NCBI GenBank assembly: GCA_016861345.1
Contig: BOLD01000013.1
Location: forward strand, 1 to 64,000
Direction of reading: 5' to 3'
DNA from: Oligoflexia bacterium
Lineage (GTDB): Bacteria; Bdellovibrionota; Bdellovibrionia; Bdellovibrionales; Bdellovibrionaceae
DNA: 64,000 nt
How positions within the stretch are numbered: position 1 is the stretch's first letter; every line of letters starts with the position of its first letter. Made by a program: the position numbers and the translations under genes. The notes beneath the pieces were generated by a model that was not told the DNA's origin, did not search any database, and saw nothing but the letters and a program-made list of their open reading frames with translations. This document shows positions 53,551 through 63,185 of this stretch, piece after piece.

Positions 53551-54741
53551 TTACTCATGATTCTCAAAATAAGACATTCTCTTATCAACTCGATTTTGGT
53601 CCAGGTTATAGATGACAAATTCCACTTGAATTCCATTGTTAGAGAATGGGATTTTCAAGCGAAGAGCCAAACCTTTTGAAGTTAGTTCGGGTAAAGTTGA
53701 GACATACTTTTTCGGAACAATCAGTCCGATTTTCTCAGGAGCATAGACCTGGTCGATCTTTGAAATCAAGTCGCTAAATTGAAAGTTAAGTTCAAGTCGT
53801 TCACCATAGGGCGGATTCACCATCACCCATCGGCGTTGACTGTCACTGAGAGGCTGCGCCTGAAATAAGTTTTGAGATTTAAATTCAAAATTTAAGCCTG
53901 CAAGATTGGACTGAATGATTTTTTCAATCTCAGGATTGATATCAAAAGCTAATAGTTTTTTAAATAAAAATGGTAACTGGGGATAATTCTGCCTGAGCAT
54001 TTCTGTTTTTAAAATTTTTGGACAAGAACTGAATTTCAAAAAACTATAACTTCTCTTCAAATTGGGCTGATAAAGAAGTGCAGCCTCTTTTAAAATTGTT
54101 CCTGACCCCGCCATGGGATCAACAAGCTCAATCTGCTGTGTTTCAGATGCCGATGTGTCTTTCATCATTTGAAAACACATCCAGGCCGCAAAATTCTCTC
54201 GAAGTGGCGCTATTGTTTTTAAAACGGCTTGCTCTTGATTGCCAGAGCGAAAATGAAGATGTTCGCCTGTTGTGTCCAGACTTACACTGCATTGATCTTG
54301 ATGAATGCGAATGTAGATTTTTATGTCAGCACCCTCAAAAACCTGATTTTTCCAAGCTGCCCGACAAATTTCTTTCACTTTTTTCTCATTCAGCATTCGG
54401 GATTCAGAGCAAGAGATTTCTAAATCAAATTTCTGAGCTCCGATTATTTTTTCCAGTGGAATCTCTTGGAGTTTCCGCTGAAATTTTGAGAAATCTTTTG
54501 AATGAAATACGGAAAGCCTTAAGAGCACTCGACTGGCTATTTTTGAAAAAAAATTAATTTGAAAACCCAATATCTCTTCACATTCAACTTCAACACCACC
54601 CTTGAGATAATTGATTTCACCCAGGGCCTCAGCATGTGGCCGTCCATCTTTTTCAATCAGATAGGGCCAAAACTCTTGAATCTCTTGCCCAAGCTCTTGT
54701 TCAAAACCTAAAGGACAAATAACAAAAAACTTCTTTTTCAT
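53551..54741 (-). CDS. THUMP-domain RlmL/Trm14-like RNA methyltransferase
   Basis: The protein has 396 residues. The N-terminal part (1-160) starts FFVICPLGFEQELGQEI as in RlmL-type THUMP proteins. The Rossmann methyltransferase part has LVDPMAGSGTILKEAA (SAM site) and WVMVNPPYGERL (catalytic NPPY for N2-guanine or N6-adenine). Bacterial relatives methylate G2445 of 23S rRNA. The C-terminal RlmK half of the E. coli fusion protein is absent. The start overlaps the MFS stop by 4 bases. Confidence 0.85.
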   Translation of the reverse strand: MKKKFFVICPLGFEQELGQEIQEFWPYLIEKDGRPHAEALGEINYLKGGVEVECEEILGFQINFFSKIASRVLLRLSVFHSKDFSKFQRKLQEIPLEKIIGAQKFDLEISCSESRMLNEKKVKEICRAAWKNQVFEGADIKIYIRIHQDQCSVSLDTTGEHLHFRSGNQEQAVLKTIAPLRENFAAWMCFQMMKDTSASETQQIELVDPMAGSGTILKEAALLYQPNLKRSYSFLKFSSCPKILKTEMLRQNYPQLPFLFKKLLAFDINPEIEKIIQSNLAGLNFEFKSQNLFQAQPLSDSQRRWVMVNPPYGERLELNFQFSDLISKIDQVYAPEKIGLIVPKKYVSTLPELTSKGLALRLKIPFSNNGIQVEFVIYNLDQNRVDKRMSYFENHE

Positions 54742-55871
54742 CCGAGCACCCGATTAAATATTTTTTGATACATCAAAATCATCCCCAAGGCCATTAATGA
54801 AAAAAATGGACCAATCATCATGGATTTATCTATACCGAACATATCCCCAATGACTCCATAAAGTGAATGCATTGCCACAATCATTAAACCTGACAGAGCA
54901 ATACTATAACTTGTGACTGCATTGAGTGATCTTGGAAAAAGTCCCCCCGCCGAAGTCAAGGCAAGAGGATAATAAGGAGCCATTGCAATCCCCACCAAGG
55001 AGAAGAAATAAGGGGTCATCACAAATCCCAATGCCATAAAAAGAATCGAAGCCGCTAGACAAGTAACCATTTGTGATTTCAGACTGACTTTGGGTTTCCA
55101 AAAGATGAAAAGCACTCGGCCAGCAAGCAGAAAAGCAAAAAAACCAGAAGTCAGAACAGCTGCTTGATCCAGAGAATAACCCTGCACTTCTCGAAGATAC
55201 TGGGGAAGTCGAGTTGAGATCAGCAACTCGCTCCCCACATAAAATGCCACAGCTAGAGCAAAGAAAATCTGTTCAAAGTGTCGCGACTTTTCATCAACCT
55301 TAGTTTCGGCATGATGAATCAGTTGCTTCTTCATCGGCACAAAAAAACTGATGATAAAGAAAATCCCACTGAAAAGACCCGTAACTAAAAACGGATGGCG
55401 CCAACCGACAGCCACTGAAGCAACCCCTGACACAAGAAGCGGAGCCAGAAATGAAGCTGCGCCATACATACTGTGGAGACCAGAGAGCCACTGTCTCAGC
55501 TCTTTGGGGGGCGAGGCTTCGATCACAGCAACATTTTGCCCGACCCCCATAAATCCCATTGCCGCTCCAAAAAAGAAAATACACATGAGAACAACCCAGT
55601 AAGCAGGACTGAACCAAATACCCAACTGAGCCAGCGTGTAGATTCCCAGCGAGAAACGAAGTATGGCAATAGGCCCCCATTTCTCCATAATAAATTTAGC
55701 CAGGTAACCGGCAACAATGGTCATTCCTGAAGATACAGAAAAAAACAAAGCCCCTTTTGATTGAGAAAGTCCAAATTCTTGAGTCAGATCAGTGAAAATT
55801 GGTCCACGAATATTATCACTAAGACCTAAAACAAATAAACTGGCGTAGGCCAAAAAAATCCATGACTTCAT
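54738..55871 (-). CDS. Major facilitator superfamily transporter
   Basis: The protein has 377 residues with about 12 hydrophobic segments. It includes MFS-like GYLAKFIMEKWGPIAIL between TM2 and TM3 and VAVIEASPPKELRQWLSGLHSMYG in the first half. The substrate is unknown; the sequence resembles sugar or fucose-type permeases only loosely. Its ATG shares a base with the upstream lipoprotein stop (TAATG), and its end overlaps the methyltransferase gene, so it is part of a four-gene operon. Confidence 0.88.
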   Translation of the reverse strand: MKSWIFLAYASLFVLGLSDNIRGPIFTDLTQEFGLSQSKGALFFSVSSGMTIVAGYLAKFIMEKWGPIAILRFSLGIYTLAQLGIWFSPAYWVVLMCIFFFGAAMGFMGVGQNVAVIEASPPKELRQWLSGLHSMYGAASFLAPLLVSGVASVAVGWRHPFLVTGLFSGIFFIISFFVPMKKQLIHHAETKVDEKSRHFEQIFFALAVAFYVGSELLISTRLPQYLREVQGYSLDQAAVLTSGFFAFLLAGRVLFIFWKPKVSLKSQMVTCLAASILFMALGFVMTPYFFSLVGIAMAPYYPLALTSAGGLFPRSLNAVTSYSIALSGLMIVAMHSLYGVIGDMFGIDKSMMIGPFFSLMALGMILMYQKIFNRVLG

Positions 55872-58186
55872 TATTTCGTGGCTTCTTTCTTAAGAAGCGA
55901 AAGGACTTTTAATAATCCCACGCGGTCCACATGACCTAAACCAAGCGATCTTTTGACTACAAAAGTGGAAATATCCCAAAGTCCTTCAGGCTTTTTTCCC
56001 TCATAGACAATGTATAAAAAGACCGTCTCTGCCATAAAATCTTTTAATGGACTCATCTGAACAATAAAACTTCGAAATCTCTTCTCAGCATTCACCAACT
56101 CTGTTTCGCTTAATTTTCCGTCATAGTTCTGATCATAGGCAACCATTAAAGACTCAATGTAGTGAAGGACAGTCGCCATTGTGCGGTACTCAGCATACTC
56201 AATTGTTCCCTCTATGTGCTGATCAAGAAGCGACAAATCTTTTAAGTGGAGATAAAACTCATCAAAAGGATCTCGCCCATTCATCATCTGAAAACGCACA
56301 ACTTCTTGAGACATATTCGGCAAATTAGAAAACAAATGACCAAAATTTGTTTTAAAAACCTCTTTAAAACATCGGTCATAACTAATCGCCTTTCCTAAAA
56401 CATCATAGCGACCAGTAAAACATTTATTCTTCTCAAGAAGCTCTGTGATTTTTGCCGTAATTATCCGACCACCTGAGAAGAGCATATGCAAGGCTTCAAG
56501 GGTCTCCATTGAGCTCAGTCTTTGATCTCCATCACTGTGATAGGCAAAGAATGATCCTTCTTTAAAAGTTCGCGAGGCTGCATTTTTTTGTCTTGGATCT
56601 AAGAAGCCCACTTCTCGTCCGAAATCACGAAAGTCCATCTCAAGATCAATCAATCTTTTTTCTGTAATTCCAGAATCCCAAACATTACGTCTTTCGTCTC
56701 CGTATCCTCGCAGTGTCATTCGAGTTAAAGTTCGAAGAGCGTTGATCATATTTAATCCCGTAAATGTTTGTGGAGATGATGTCGTCGTGTAGGACATGTT
56801 CAATTTAAAATCAGGGGTCCACACAAGAGTCGGGCGGGATTTTAAAAGTGAAATCCACTCGGCCCAACTTTGAGAAACCATCTCTCTTTGCTCGATGGGG
56901 ATATTGAGTTCATTCATCTTTCGTAAGAAATCATATCGATTCAAATCTTGCACCAACTCAACTGAGGTCACCTGAGTTGCCCCTGATCTTTTCGCAAAAA
57001 CTTGATTGATAAACATCTGTGACATTTTCCAGATGTTGTACTCAAGGCGAATCACTTTCAAATGCCGATCTTCAAGCCCTTTAACTTCATAGGTATCACT
57101 GCGGTAAGACTGACGTCCGTCAAACATATGAGTCAGTACTTTTTTGTAAGTGACTTTCGCCACATCCACACTGATGGAGGTCTGAAAGAGTTCTAATTTC
57201 CAAATCTCGTCGATTAAATGATCCAGAGCAGACAGAGGTAAAAATCCCGCCTTTTTCATCTGTGGTGAATTCTCAATAATATCAAGCCCAATATCCACAA
57301 GATCCGTCAACCTTTGAAAATCCATCGGCCTTTCATACTCAAGATCTTTAATCTGATAATAATATCTTAAAACCCAAAAATATGAATCCAAGGTCCAATT
57401 CATGGCGTACTGCCAGTCATTCTTTGTCGTGAGCTGCGAGTACTCGCCAATGAAAACGTCTTTTGTTGCCTGGACAATCCCAATCCATTTATTGATTGAT
57501 TCAAGAAGCTTCGCATCCCCTAAGAAGAGATTCACTTCATTCAAGAGGCTTCGAAAATCTGACCACTCATAGCGAGAATCCGAAGCTTTTGTGTTTTCTA
57601 GAAGTTTTTCGGCAGAGGTTTTCATTTTCGCAAGACTTGATTTGAGCATTTCTCCATCAATCTTCTCTGCCAACTGATTAAAGAAAATTGTTTTCCACAA
57701 ACCACGAAGTTCAATAGCTTCAGTTTTTGCCACAGATAAAAATTCAATGACTTGATCAATCTCAGGACGAGTCATCTGCGTTGGAGATCCACCCACAACA
57801 ATGACCTTGATCTTCATGATTTCTCTCATAAAGTTTTCTGAGATCTGATGCTCTTTCAGGAGATATCGATTAAAGTAGTGTCGGATTTCTGAATCGAGAT
57901 AGAAATATTCATTCTGCCCTTTTGTCAGTCGAGCAAAAGATTGCAAGCTATCTTGAACACACTGAAAGGACTTGGCTGTTTCTTCTGTTGATAAATTATC
58001 TTCAATATACGATTTGACCTGATCTGGCCATTTTTCCAGACAATGAAAACCCTCGGGCTTCATCTGAACAACTTCATCAGTCACTTTTTTTGAATCTGAT
58101 TTGAGAAATTTATCACAGCCAACAAGTGAGCCAAGCACAACTATCAAGAGACCAAAAACAAGAGGGCTCATCCATCTAGAAAACAT
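55871..58186 (-). CDS. Large lipoprotein with an EF-hand motif
   Basis: The protein has 771 residues from ATG at 58186 (12 more codons are open upstream). The lipobox is SLVGC. The bulk is helical with no recognised domain. Near the C-terminus there is a canonical EF-hand loop DQNYDGKLSETE, and about 120 residues earlier a degenerate one (HSDGDQRLSSME). Calcium binding outside the cytoplasm is plausible. Its start overlaps the end of the barrel gene by 11 bases and its stop overlaps the MFS start, so it is produced with an outer-membrane barrel, perhaps as a complex. Confidence 0.72.
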   Translation of the reverse strand: MFSRWMSPLVFGLLIVVLGSLVGCDKFLKSDSKKVTDEVVQMKPEGFHCLEKWPDQVKSYIEDNLSTEETAKSFQCVQDSLQSFARLTKGQNEYFYLDSEIRHYFNRYLLKEHQISENFMREIMKIKVIVVGGSPTQMTRPEIDQVIEFLSVAKTEAIELRGLWKTIFFNQLAEKIDGEMLKSSLAKMKTSAEKLLENTKASDSRYEWSDFRSLLNEVNLFLGDAKLLESINKWIGIVQATKDVFIGEYSQLTTKNDWQYAMNWTLDSYFWVLRYYYQIKDLEYERPMDFQRLTDLVDIGLDIIENSPQMKKAGFLPLSALDHLIDEIWKLELFQTSISVDVAKVTYKKVLTHMFDGRQSYRSDTYEVKGLEDRHLKVIRLEYNIWKMSQMFINQVFAKRSGATQVTSVELVQDLNRYDFLRKMNELNIPIEQREMVSQSWAEWISLLKSRPTLVWTPDFKLNMSYTTTSSPQTFTGLNMINALRTLTRMTLRGYGDERRNVWDSGITEKRLIDLEMDFRDFGREVGFLDPRQKNAASRTFKEGSFFAYHSDGDQRLSSMETLEALHMLFSGGRIITAKITELLEKNKCFTGRYDVLGKAISYDRCFKEVFKTNFGHLFSNLPNMSQEVVRFQMMNGRDPFDEFYLHLKDLSLLDQHIEGTIEYAEYRTMATVLHYIESLMVAYDQNYDGKLSETELVNAEKRFRSFIVQMSPLKDFMAETVFLYIVYEGKKPEGLWDISTFVVKRSLGLGHVDRVGLLKVLSLLKKEATK

Positions 58187-59495
58187 AAGAAACCCCCATC
58201 TGCACCTGATCATTATCTTCATAGTCTGAAAAAACAGTTTTCACTGTATTGGAAGCTCGCACCAATAACCCCTGAGCTTGAGCGGACCACTTCGGATCAA
58301 TTTGCCATCCCAAGGATAATTTCACCAATTCAAATTCATTTTGATCACCTTGCATGTAGGTCGCTTGGCCCTTTAGACCCTCATACTTTTTCCACTTGTA
58401 CTCATAAACTGCTGATATCTTATTCGCAGATCGATAGGGAAATCGCTGTGGAAGCACAGAGGCTAACTCTTTCGCCTTTGGTCCCTGCACTTGAGCCTCT
58501 CCACCCTGAACTGTCAAACGAGACAGATGAGTTTGAAATCTTCCCGCTCGAGCAGCGACAAAGACAGAACCCAATCGCGAGTCGTTATAGTTATTGTAAG
58601 TCAACGTTTGATCAAATTCTGGTTTATGCGGATGTTCTGACAAACCACTGAGACCAATTTGAAAATTGGAGAACGAATATTGAAGATCTCCTCCAACTAA
58701 AGAATGATAATAAATCTTCGGCACAATTTTCACATCAACAGAGTTATTTGGCGTCAGCACTCCATCTGTGCCGAGAGCCAATTGATTTGAAGGCTTATAA
58801 GCTGAAACGGCTTGAATTTTAAATCCCTTTTGATCTTCACCCAAATAAAGGGCTCCCACAAATGAAGTGTTGTAAACAACTTCGTTCACCGAAGGCTTTT
58901 GAAGATCATAATTAATTTGGTCAACGATTTTTCCCTGATCATCAAATTGGGCTCGCTGGGGCGGAGTTCGAAACCAAGGATTGGCTGGCTCAAACTGCCC
59001 ATCACGGAGCTGATACGAAGAGCCCTGATCTGGAATAAAAGTGAATGAAGCAAAAAGCATCATTCCCCAAGGCATCTCACCAATTTGATTTTGAAGATCC
59101 ATGTAAATTCCGGTTAAACCCTGGCTTGAAGGATCAAGAGGGTTCCATCGAAACTGAGGCTGGAAAACTCCGAGATTAAAATCTTCATCTAACCTATTCC
59201 ATGCATATAATTTTCTGCCGACCGAGAAAAAAGATTCCCGGTGATAAAGCTCTTGAACGTTCAGGTAACTCATCATGGGATTTTGAGGAACAAATTCTCC
59301 GGTAATATCACCCACAAGACCGGTGGTTTCAGTGCTTTGCTTCAGATGCCCACCCAGAAAACCAAAGGACTTTGAGTTTGTTGAAGAGTACTGGGGACTG
59401 ACAAAGGAATCCTGCCGAAGAGACACCTCGCCCTGTGTTTCAGCGAAAACTGATCCACTTGCTAGAAAAACAAGCAGGAGGCCAAGAACGGGCAT
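58176..59495 (-). CDS. Outer-membrane beta-barrel protein
   Basis: The protein has 439 residues with a signal peptide (LGLLLVFLASGSVFA). The mature part has many amphipathic strands (FFSVGRKLYAWNR, GMMLFASFTFIP, FQIGLSGLSEHPH, LVKLSLGWQID) and ends in an aromatic residue (MGVSYVF), the usual outer membrane C-terminal signal. No family assigned. It is the first gene of the operon with the EF-hand lipoprotein, the MFS transporter and the methyltransferase. The 127-base region before it is divergent towards the GT9 gene. Confidence 0.75.
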   Translation of the reverse strand: MPVLGLLLVFLASGSVFAETQGEVSLRQDSFVSPQYSSTNSKSFGFLGGHLKQSTETTGLVGDITGEFVPQNPMMSYLNVQELYHRESFFSVGRKLYAWNRLDEDFNLGVFQPQFRWNPLDPSSQGLTGIYMDLQNQIGEMPWGMMLFASFTFIPDQGSSYQLRDGQFEPANPWFRTPPQRAQFDDQGKIVDQINYDLQKPSVNEVVYNTSFVGALYLGEDQKGFKIQAVSAYKPSNQLALGTDGVLTPNNSVDVKIVPKIYYHSLVGGDLQYSFSNFQIGLSGLSEHPHKPEFDQTLTYNNYNDSRLGSVFVAARAGRFQTHLSRLTVQGGEAQVQGPKAKELASVLPQRFPYRSANKISAVYEYKWKKYEGLKGQATYMQGDQNEFELVKLSLGWQIDPKWSAQAQGLLVRASNTVKTVFSDYEDNDQVQMGVSYVF

Positions 59496-59622
59496 AGATA
59501 CACTCCTTCAAAGTCTTACCTTCAACTATTGGGCCTGACAGTCTGCAGAACGAACTGGTTTTTTCACCCATTCTGGTGTCAAACTTTTGTACACAGGCCC
59601 CAAAGTGTTATATCTGAAATCT

Positions 59623-60660
59623 GTGATTCAATCGAAGTCCAAGGTCCTTATCATACGATTTTCAAGTTTTGGAGATGTAACTCAATGCCTGAGTGTGCCA
59701 TCAAAACTAAAACCCTATTTCGAGGAAATTCATTGGGTCACCCGCGAAGACATGAGCCCTCTTCTCAGTGGCCACCCCGCCATCACAAAAGTTTTCAGCC
59801 TTGAGAAGAAAAAAGGCCTCAAAGGTCTCTTTGAATTGATCCATCAGCTTCGCCAAGAAAAGTATTCTCACATTTATGACGCGCATAATAATCTTAGGTC
59901 GCGCCTGATCTCTTGGTTTCTGACTCCGCCACTGGCTTTGGATCGATTTTTTGATGCTCCCCTTTTGATTCGCAAATCGCAAAAAAGATGGAAGCGCTTT
60001 TTACTTTTTCAACTACGAAAAAACATTTACCGCATGCCCTTCTCAGGACAGCGAGATTTACTTGAGCCCTTAAGCAACTGGGGCATTGATGAAAGCCTTC
60101 CCCCAACTCCTCAATTTTTTGTATCAACACAGGCTCATGACAAAATCACATCACTGCTTAAAGAAAAAAATTTTTCTCAATTTATTGCCCTTGGTCCCTC
60201 GGCGGCTTTTGAATTAAAAAGATGGCCTCTGGATTATTGGAAAACACTGATTCATCTCTTCCCAAAAGAAAAATTTGTTGTCTTAGGTGGCCCCACAGAT
60301 CACTTTCTTCAAGAGCTGGTCGCCATTGATCCTTCTCGAGTTTTAAACCTGGCCGGCGAAACTAACTTTCAAGAGACCGGAGCCGTGGTGGCTTTATCAA
60401 AAGCCTTGGTGGTGAATGACACCGGAATTTTGCACATCGGAGAGCAACTGGGAAAATCCACCATCGCTCTCATGGGGCCTGCGCCCTTTGGATTTCCCTC
60501 TCGCCCAACAACCAAAATTATGGAGCTTTACCTTAGCTGTCGTCCCTGCTCAAAGCACGGTCAGGGTCCCTGTGTGAATGAAAAATACCAGCGGTGTTTG
60601 GTTGATATCACTCCAGAGCTTGTTCAACTTGAACTTCAAAGGATTCTTGCAGGTGTTTGA
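59623..60660 (+). CDS. GT9 family heptosyltransferase-like protein
   Basis: The protein has about 345 residues from a GTG at 59623; GTG 59605 and TTG 59587 are in-frame alternatives, and none has a good ribosome site. It begins KVLIIRFSSFGDVTQCL, the GT9 N-terminal motif, and has FIALGPSAAFELKRWP, FVVLGGPTDHF and VVNDTGILHIGEQLGKSTIALMGP, the ADP-heptose-binding side. It likely adds a heptose to the LPS inner core at the inner membrane. It directly precedes and overlaps waaA, supporting a role in core synthesis. Confidence 0.87.
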   Translation: MIQSKSKVLIIRFSSFGDVTQCLSVPSKLKPYFEEIHWVTREDMSPLLSGHPAITKVFSLEKKKGLKGLFELIHQLRQEKYSHIYDAHNNLRSRLISWFLTPPLALDRFFDAPLLIRKSQKRWKRFLLFQLRKNIYRMPFSGQRDLLEPLSNWGIDESLPPTPQFFVSTQAHDKITSLLKEKNFSQFIALGPSAAFELKRWPLDYWKTLIHLFPKEKFVVLGGPTDHFLQELVAIDPSRVLNLAGETNFQETGAVVALSKALVVNDTGILHIGEQLGKSTIALMGPAPFGFPSRPTTKIMELYLSCRPCSKHGQGPCVNEKYQRCLVDITPELVQLELQRILAGV

Positions 60661-61936
60661 TTATATTATCTTTCTAGCTTATCGTTTAGTTCTCATTCCC
60701 TTTGCAATTATTCTTCTTAAAATTGCCAAGTCAGTTCTGCCTGAAAAAATTCAAACCATGATTGAAGAAAGACAGGACTTGGTTTTACCAGCCATGGACT
60801 CGCGTCCGATTTGGATTCATGCCTCAAGTGGCGAGATCGAGTACGCCAAATCCGTCATCCGAAAAGCCAGGGCCGAGTACCCCCAAGCTACGATCTTAGT
60901 GACTTACTCATCCCCCTCAGCCTTAAAACTAATCAAAAATTTTCCAGGGATTAACTTTGTCCTACCCCTGCCCTGGGATCACCGAGATTTAGTGGCCAAT
61001 TTCTTAGCCCACATCAAACCCCAGATTTGCCTGATCGCCCGAACCGATGTTTGGCCCGAATTTTCTTATCAACTGAATAAGCTTCAAATCCCGACTCTTC
61101 TTTTTTCTGCGACCCTAGCTCAGGGGTCAAGCCGTACCGGTTTTCTTGCCAGATCCCTAACAAGATTTGCGCTGAATCAGCTTTCCGAAATTCACTGCGT
61201 CTCAGCTTCAGATGAAGAAGAGTTTCAAAAATTAAAAATTTCAACAAGCCTTCACTGCCATGGGGACACCCGCTACGATCAGGTTTACTATCGCCTGCAC
61301 CACCCTCAACCGCTCAAAATTCAGCTTTATCCCCAATCTCAGGGAGGTCTAACTCTGGTTGCAGGATCAACTTGGCCAGCGGATGAGGCCGTTCTTCTGC
61401 CCGCACTGAAAAACTTTTTTAATCAAAAAGGAAAACTTCTCATTGCTCCCCACGAGGTCAAAGAAGAAAGAATCCAAAATCTTGAAAAGAAATTTCGCGA
61501 GCTGGGATTAGAGACTTTACGCTATTCAAAAGCAGAAAAAGAGTGGGCCAAAGAACCCGTCATGATTTTGGATCAAGTGGGACACCTGCAAGAAGTTTAC
61601 ACCTGGGGGGATTTTGCCTTTGTGGGCGGAAGCTTTAAAGACAAGGTCCATAGCGTAATGGAGCCCCTGGCCGCAGGATTACCTGTGATTGTCGGCCCTT
61701 TGCACAAGAACAATCGCGAAGCCCTTGAATTTCAAAATTATTCCATCACCCCAGAACTAAAAATGGTGAACGTGGCTCATTCAGAGGCTGAAATGAAAGA
61801 CCTGCTTCAGCATTTCTCAAAAATCAACTCTCTTGAAGCTCAACAAACTATCAGGTCCCAGATTCAGAAAAAATTGGGTGCTACCACTCATGTTCTGACT
61901 TGGATTCAGCAGCATTTTGTGAAATCATCAGATTAG
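60653..61936 (+). CDS. waaA: 3-deoxy-D-manno-octulosonic acid (Kdo) transferase
   Basis: The protein has 427 residues from GTG at 60653 (AAAGGA upstream), matching the usual length of about 425; the open frame begins at 60578. An N-terminal membrane anchor (FDYIIFLAYRLVLIPFAIILL) precedes the GT30 fold with WIHASSGEIEYAKSVI (catalytic Glu), LVTYSSPSA, LLIAPHEVKEERI and FVGGSFKDKVHSVMEPLAAGLPVIVGP. It transfers Kdo to lipid A precursor on the inner face of the inner membrane. The GTG overlaps the last codons of the GT9 gene. Confidence 0.93.
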   Translation: MFDYIIFLAYRLVLIPFAIILLKIAKSVLPEKIQTMIEERQDLVLPAMDSRPIWIHASSGEIEYAKSVIRKARAEYPQATILVTYSSPSALKLIKNFPGINFVLPLPWDHRDLVANFLAHIKPQICLIARTDVWPEFSYQLNKLQIPTLLFSATLAQGSSRTGFLARSLTRFALNQLSEIHCVSASDEEEFQKLKISTSLHCHGDTRYDQVYYRLHHPQPLKIQLYPQSQGGLTLVAGSTWPADEAVLLPALKNFFNQKGKLLIAPHEVKEERIQNLEKKFRELGLETLRYSKAEKEWAKEPVMILDQVGHLQEVYTWGDFAFVGGSFKDKVHSVMEPLAAGLPVIVGPLHKNNREALEFQNYSITPELKMVNVAHSEAEMKDLLQHFSKINSLEAQQTIRSQIQKKLGATTHVLTWIQQHFVKSSD

Positions 61937-61960
61937 ATTTGATCAACAAAGGGGTTTGTC

Positions 61961-62485
61961 ATGCCAAAATCCATGCTTCAAAAACAACTTGAAGAATCTC
62001 ACTTTGAGCACGGCATCGCTTATGTTGAAAACGAATCTCACGGGCTTAAAAAGCTTCACACCAATGAGCTTTCACACTTAAATCAAATCCTGACAGGCTC
62101 TAAGGGCGACACTGCATCTGATCCCTGGCGGTTTGAAGCTGCAGCCGTTACACTTCCCACGGGACACACTCAGCATTTTAATGTGGTTTCAAATCCCATC
62201 AACCGAGCCCGAGAAATTCTGGGATTTGCTCAAATCATGGAGGGCAACGGTGAAATCATCGCCGGCGCTCAATATCTTTACACCACTTTAGTGAAGGAGC
62301 ATCTCTTTAAAGATGCCAACCGCAGAACCGCAGCTCTGGCGACGTATTGGATTTTGCTTTCTCATGACTATGAAGTGGATCCCCATGTTTTGATCAAACT
62401 CAAAGTGGGCAATCTTCATGACCCCAAAGAATACGCTGATTTCATTCAGCGTCTTGAGGCTTTGATTCATAAAATTCAGAGCTAA
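61961..62485 (+). CDS. Fic/DOC family protein
   Basis: The protein has 174 residues. The core motif is EHLFKDANRRTAALATYWIL, which matches HPFxDGNxRT with Pro to Leu and Gly to Ala changes; the catalytic His and the second Arg are kept. A hairpin-like region (LPTGHTQHFN) lies before it. Fic proteins usually transfer AMP or a phosphate to a protein hydroxyl. I do not see an obvious inhibitory (S/T)xxxE(G/N) helix or an antitoxin neighbour. It starts 24 bases after waaA and may ride on that transcript. Confidence 0.8.
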   Translation: MPKSMLQKQLEESHFEHGIAYVENESHGLKKLHTNELSHLNQILTGSKGDTASDPWRFEAAAVTLPTGHTQHFNVVSNPINRAREILGFAQIMEGNGEIIAGAQYLYTTLVKEHLFKDANRRTAALATYWILLSHDYEVDPHVLIKLKVGNLHDPKEYADFIQRLEALIHKIQS

Positions 62486-62546
62486 TCCTTCATAGCGCCT
62501 CATCTCTTGCTCCACAACCATTGATGTGCATATTTTAGATTTGACT

Positions 62547-63185
62547 CTATATCAGGTGAAGAATCAGTGGGTTTTCAGATGCCGAAACAGACACAGTCTG
62601 CCACGCCGTTATATCAAACACTTTTGAAATAATTTTTTGTTCAACAGTAAACACAGGTAAAACTCTGGATATATAATCTCCTTGAATTATCCCTGATATT
62701 TTTTGCGCCTCGGACAAAGTTTCAGCACACTGATGAACCCCTGTCATTGGATTAAAAACATAGTATCGATCATCAGATTTCATTTGCCTCAAATCCACAG
62801 GTCTCCAAATGGCATTCCCATTTTTATCCAAGACTTCGAGACAAACAGAAAATAGATGAGCCTGTGAGTCGAGATAGGCACTTAGATTTTTTCGATGTTG
62901 TTCAACCGCTTCGTCATAATTCTGACAAATATCAAAATCATTCGTTATAAGATTGCGAACTCGAAAATCGCCAAAACAATAATCGTAATAAGTAAGGAAT
63001 TTTGATGACTGTTTACAACGCTCCCACCATTGAATATCAGTTTTTCGCTGAGCTTGTTTTAAAATATCTAGAACTTCAGTTTCTGTCTTGCCCCATAAAT
63101 TTTGCTCAGTGAAATAATCTCGAGCCTCGTGACAAGCTCCAACATGTTTCATTAAATCTTGAGTGACAATAATTTGGAGACTCAT
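62547..63185 (-). CDS. Cytosolic partner protein coupled to the third phage-tip gene
   Basis: The protein has 212 residues from ATG at 63185, whose ATGA overlaps the stop of the upstream fibre-like gene; the frame extends 15 codons further but overlap favours this start. There is no signal peptide or membrane segment. The N-terminal LMKHVGACHEARDYFTEQN has the (N/G)AC-x-EA pattern seen in many small phage and accessory proteins. The rest is mixed alpha/beta. I do not recognise a family. Translation coupling suggests it helps fold, chaperone or modify the fibre, as tail-fibre assembly proteins do, but this is inference. Confidence 0.65.
   Translation of the reverse strand: MSLQIIVTQDLMKHVGACHEARDYFTEQNLWGKTETEVLDILKQAQRKTDIQWWERCKQSSKFLTYYDYCFGDFRVRNLITNDFDICQNYDEAVEQHRKNLSAYLDSQAHLFSVCLEVLDKNGNAIWRPVDLRQMKSDDRYYVFNPMTGVHQCAETLSEAQKISGIIQGDYISRVLPVFTVEQKIISKVFDITAWQTVSVSASENPLILHLI

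Noticed and set aside
54078-54557. 159-codon plus-strand open frame
   Set aside because: Lies wholly inside the THUMP methyltransferase gene in antisense, with no domain-like features.
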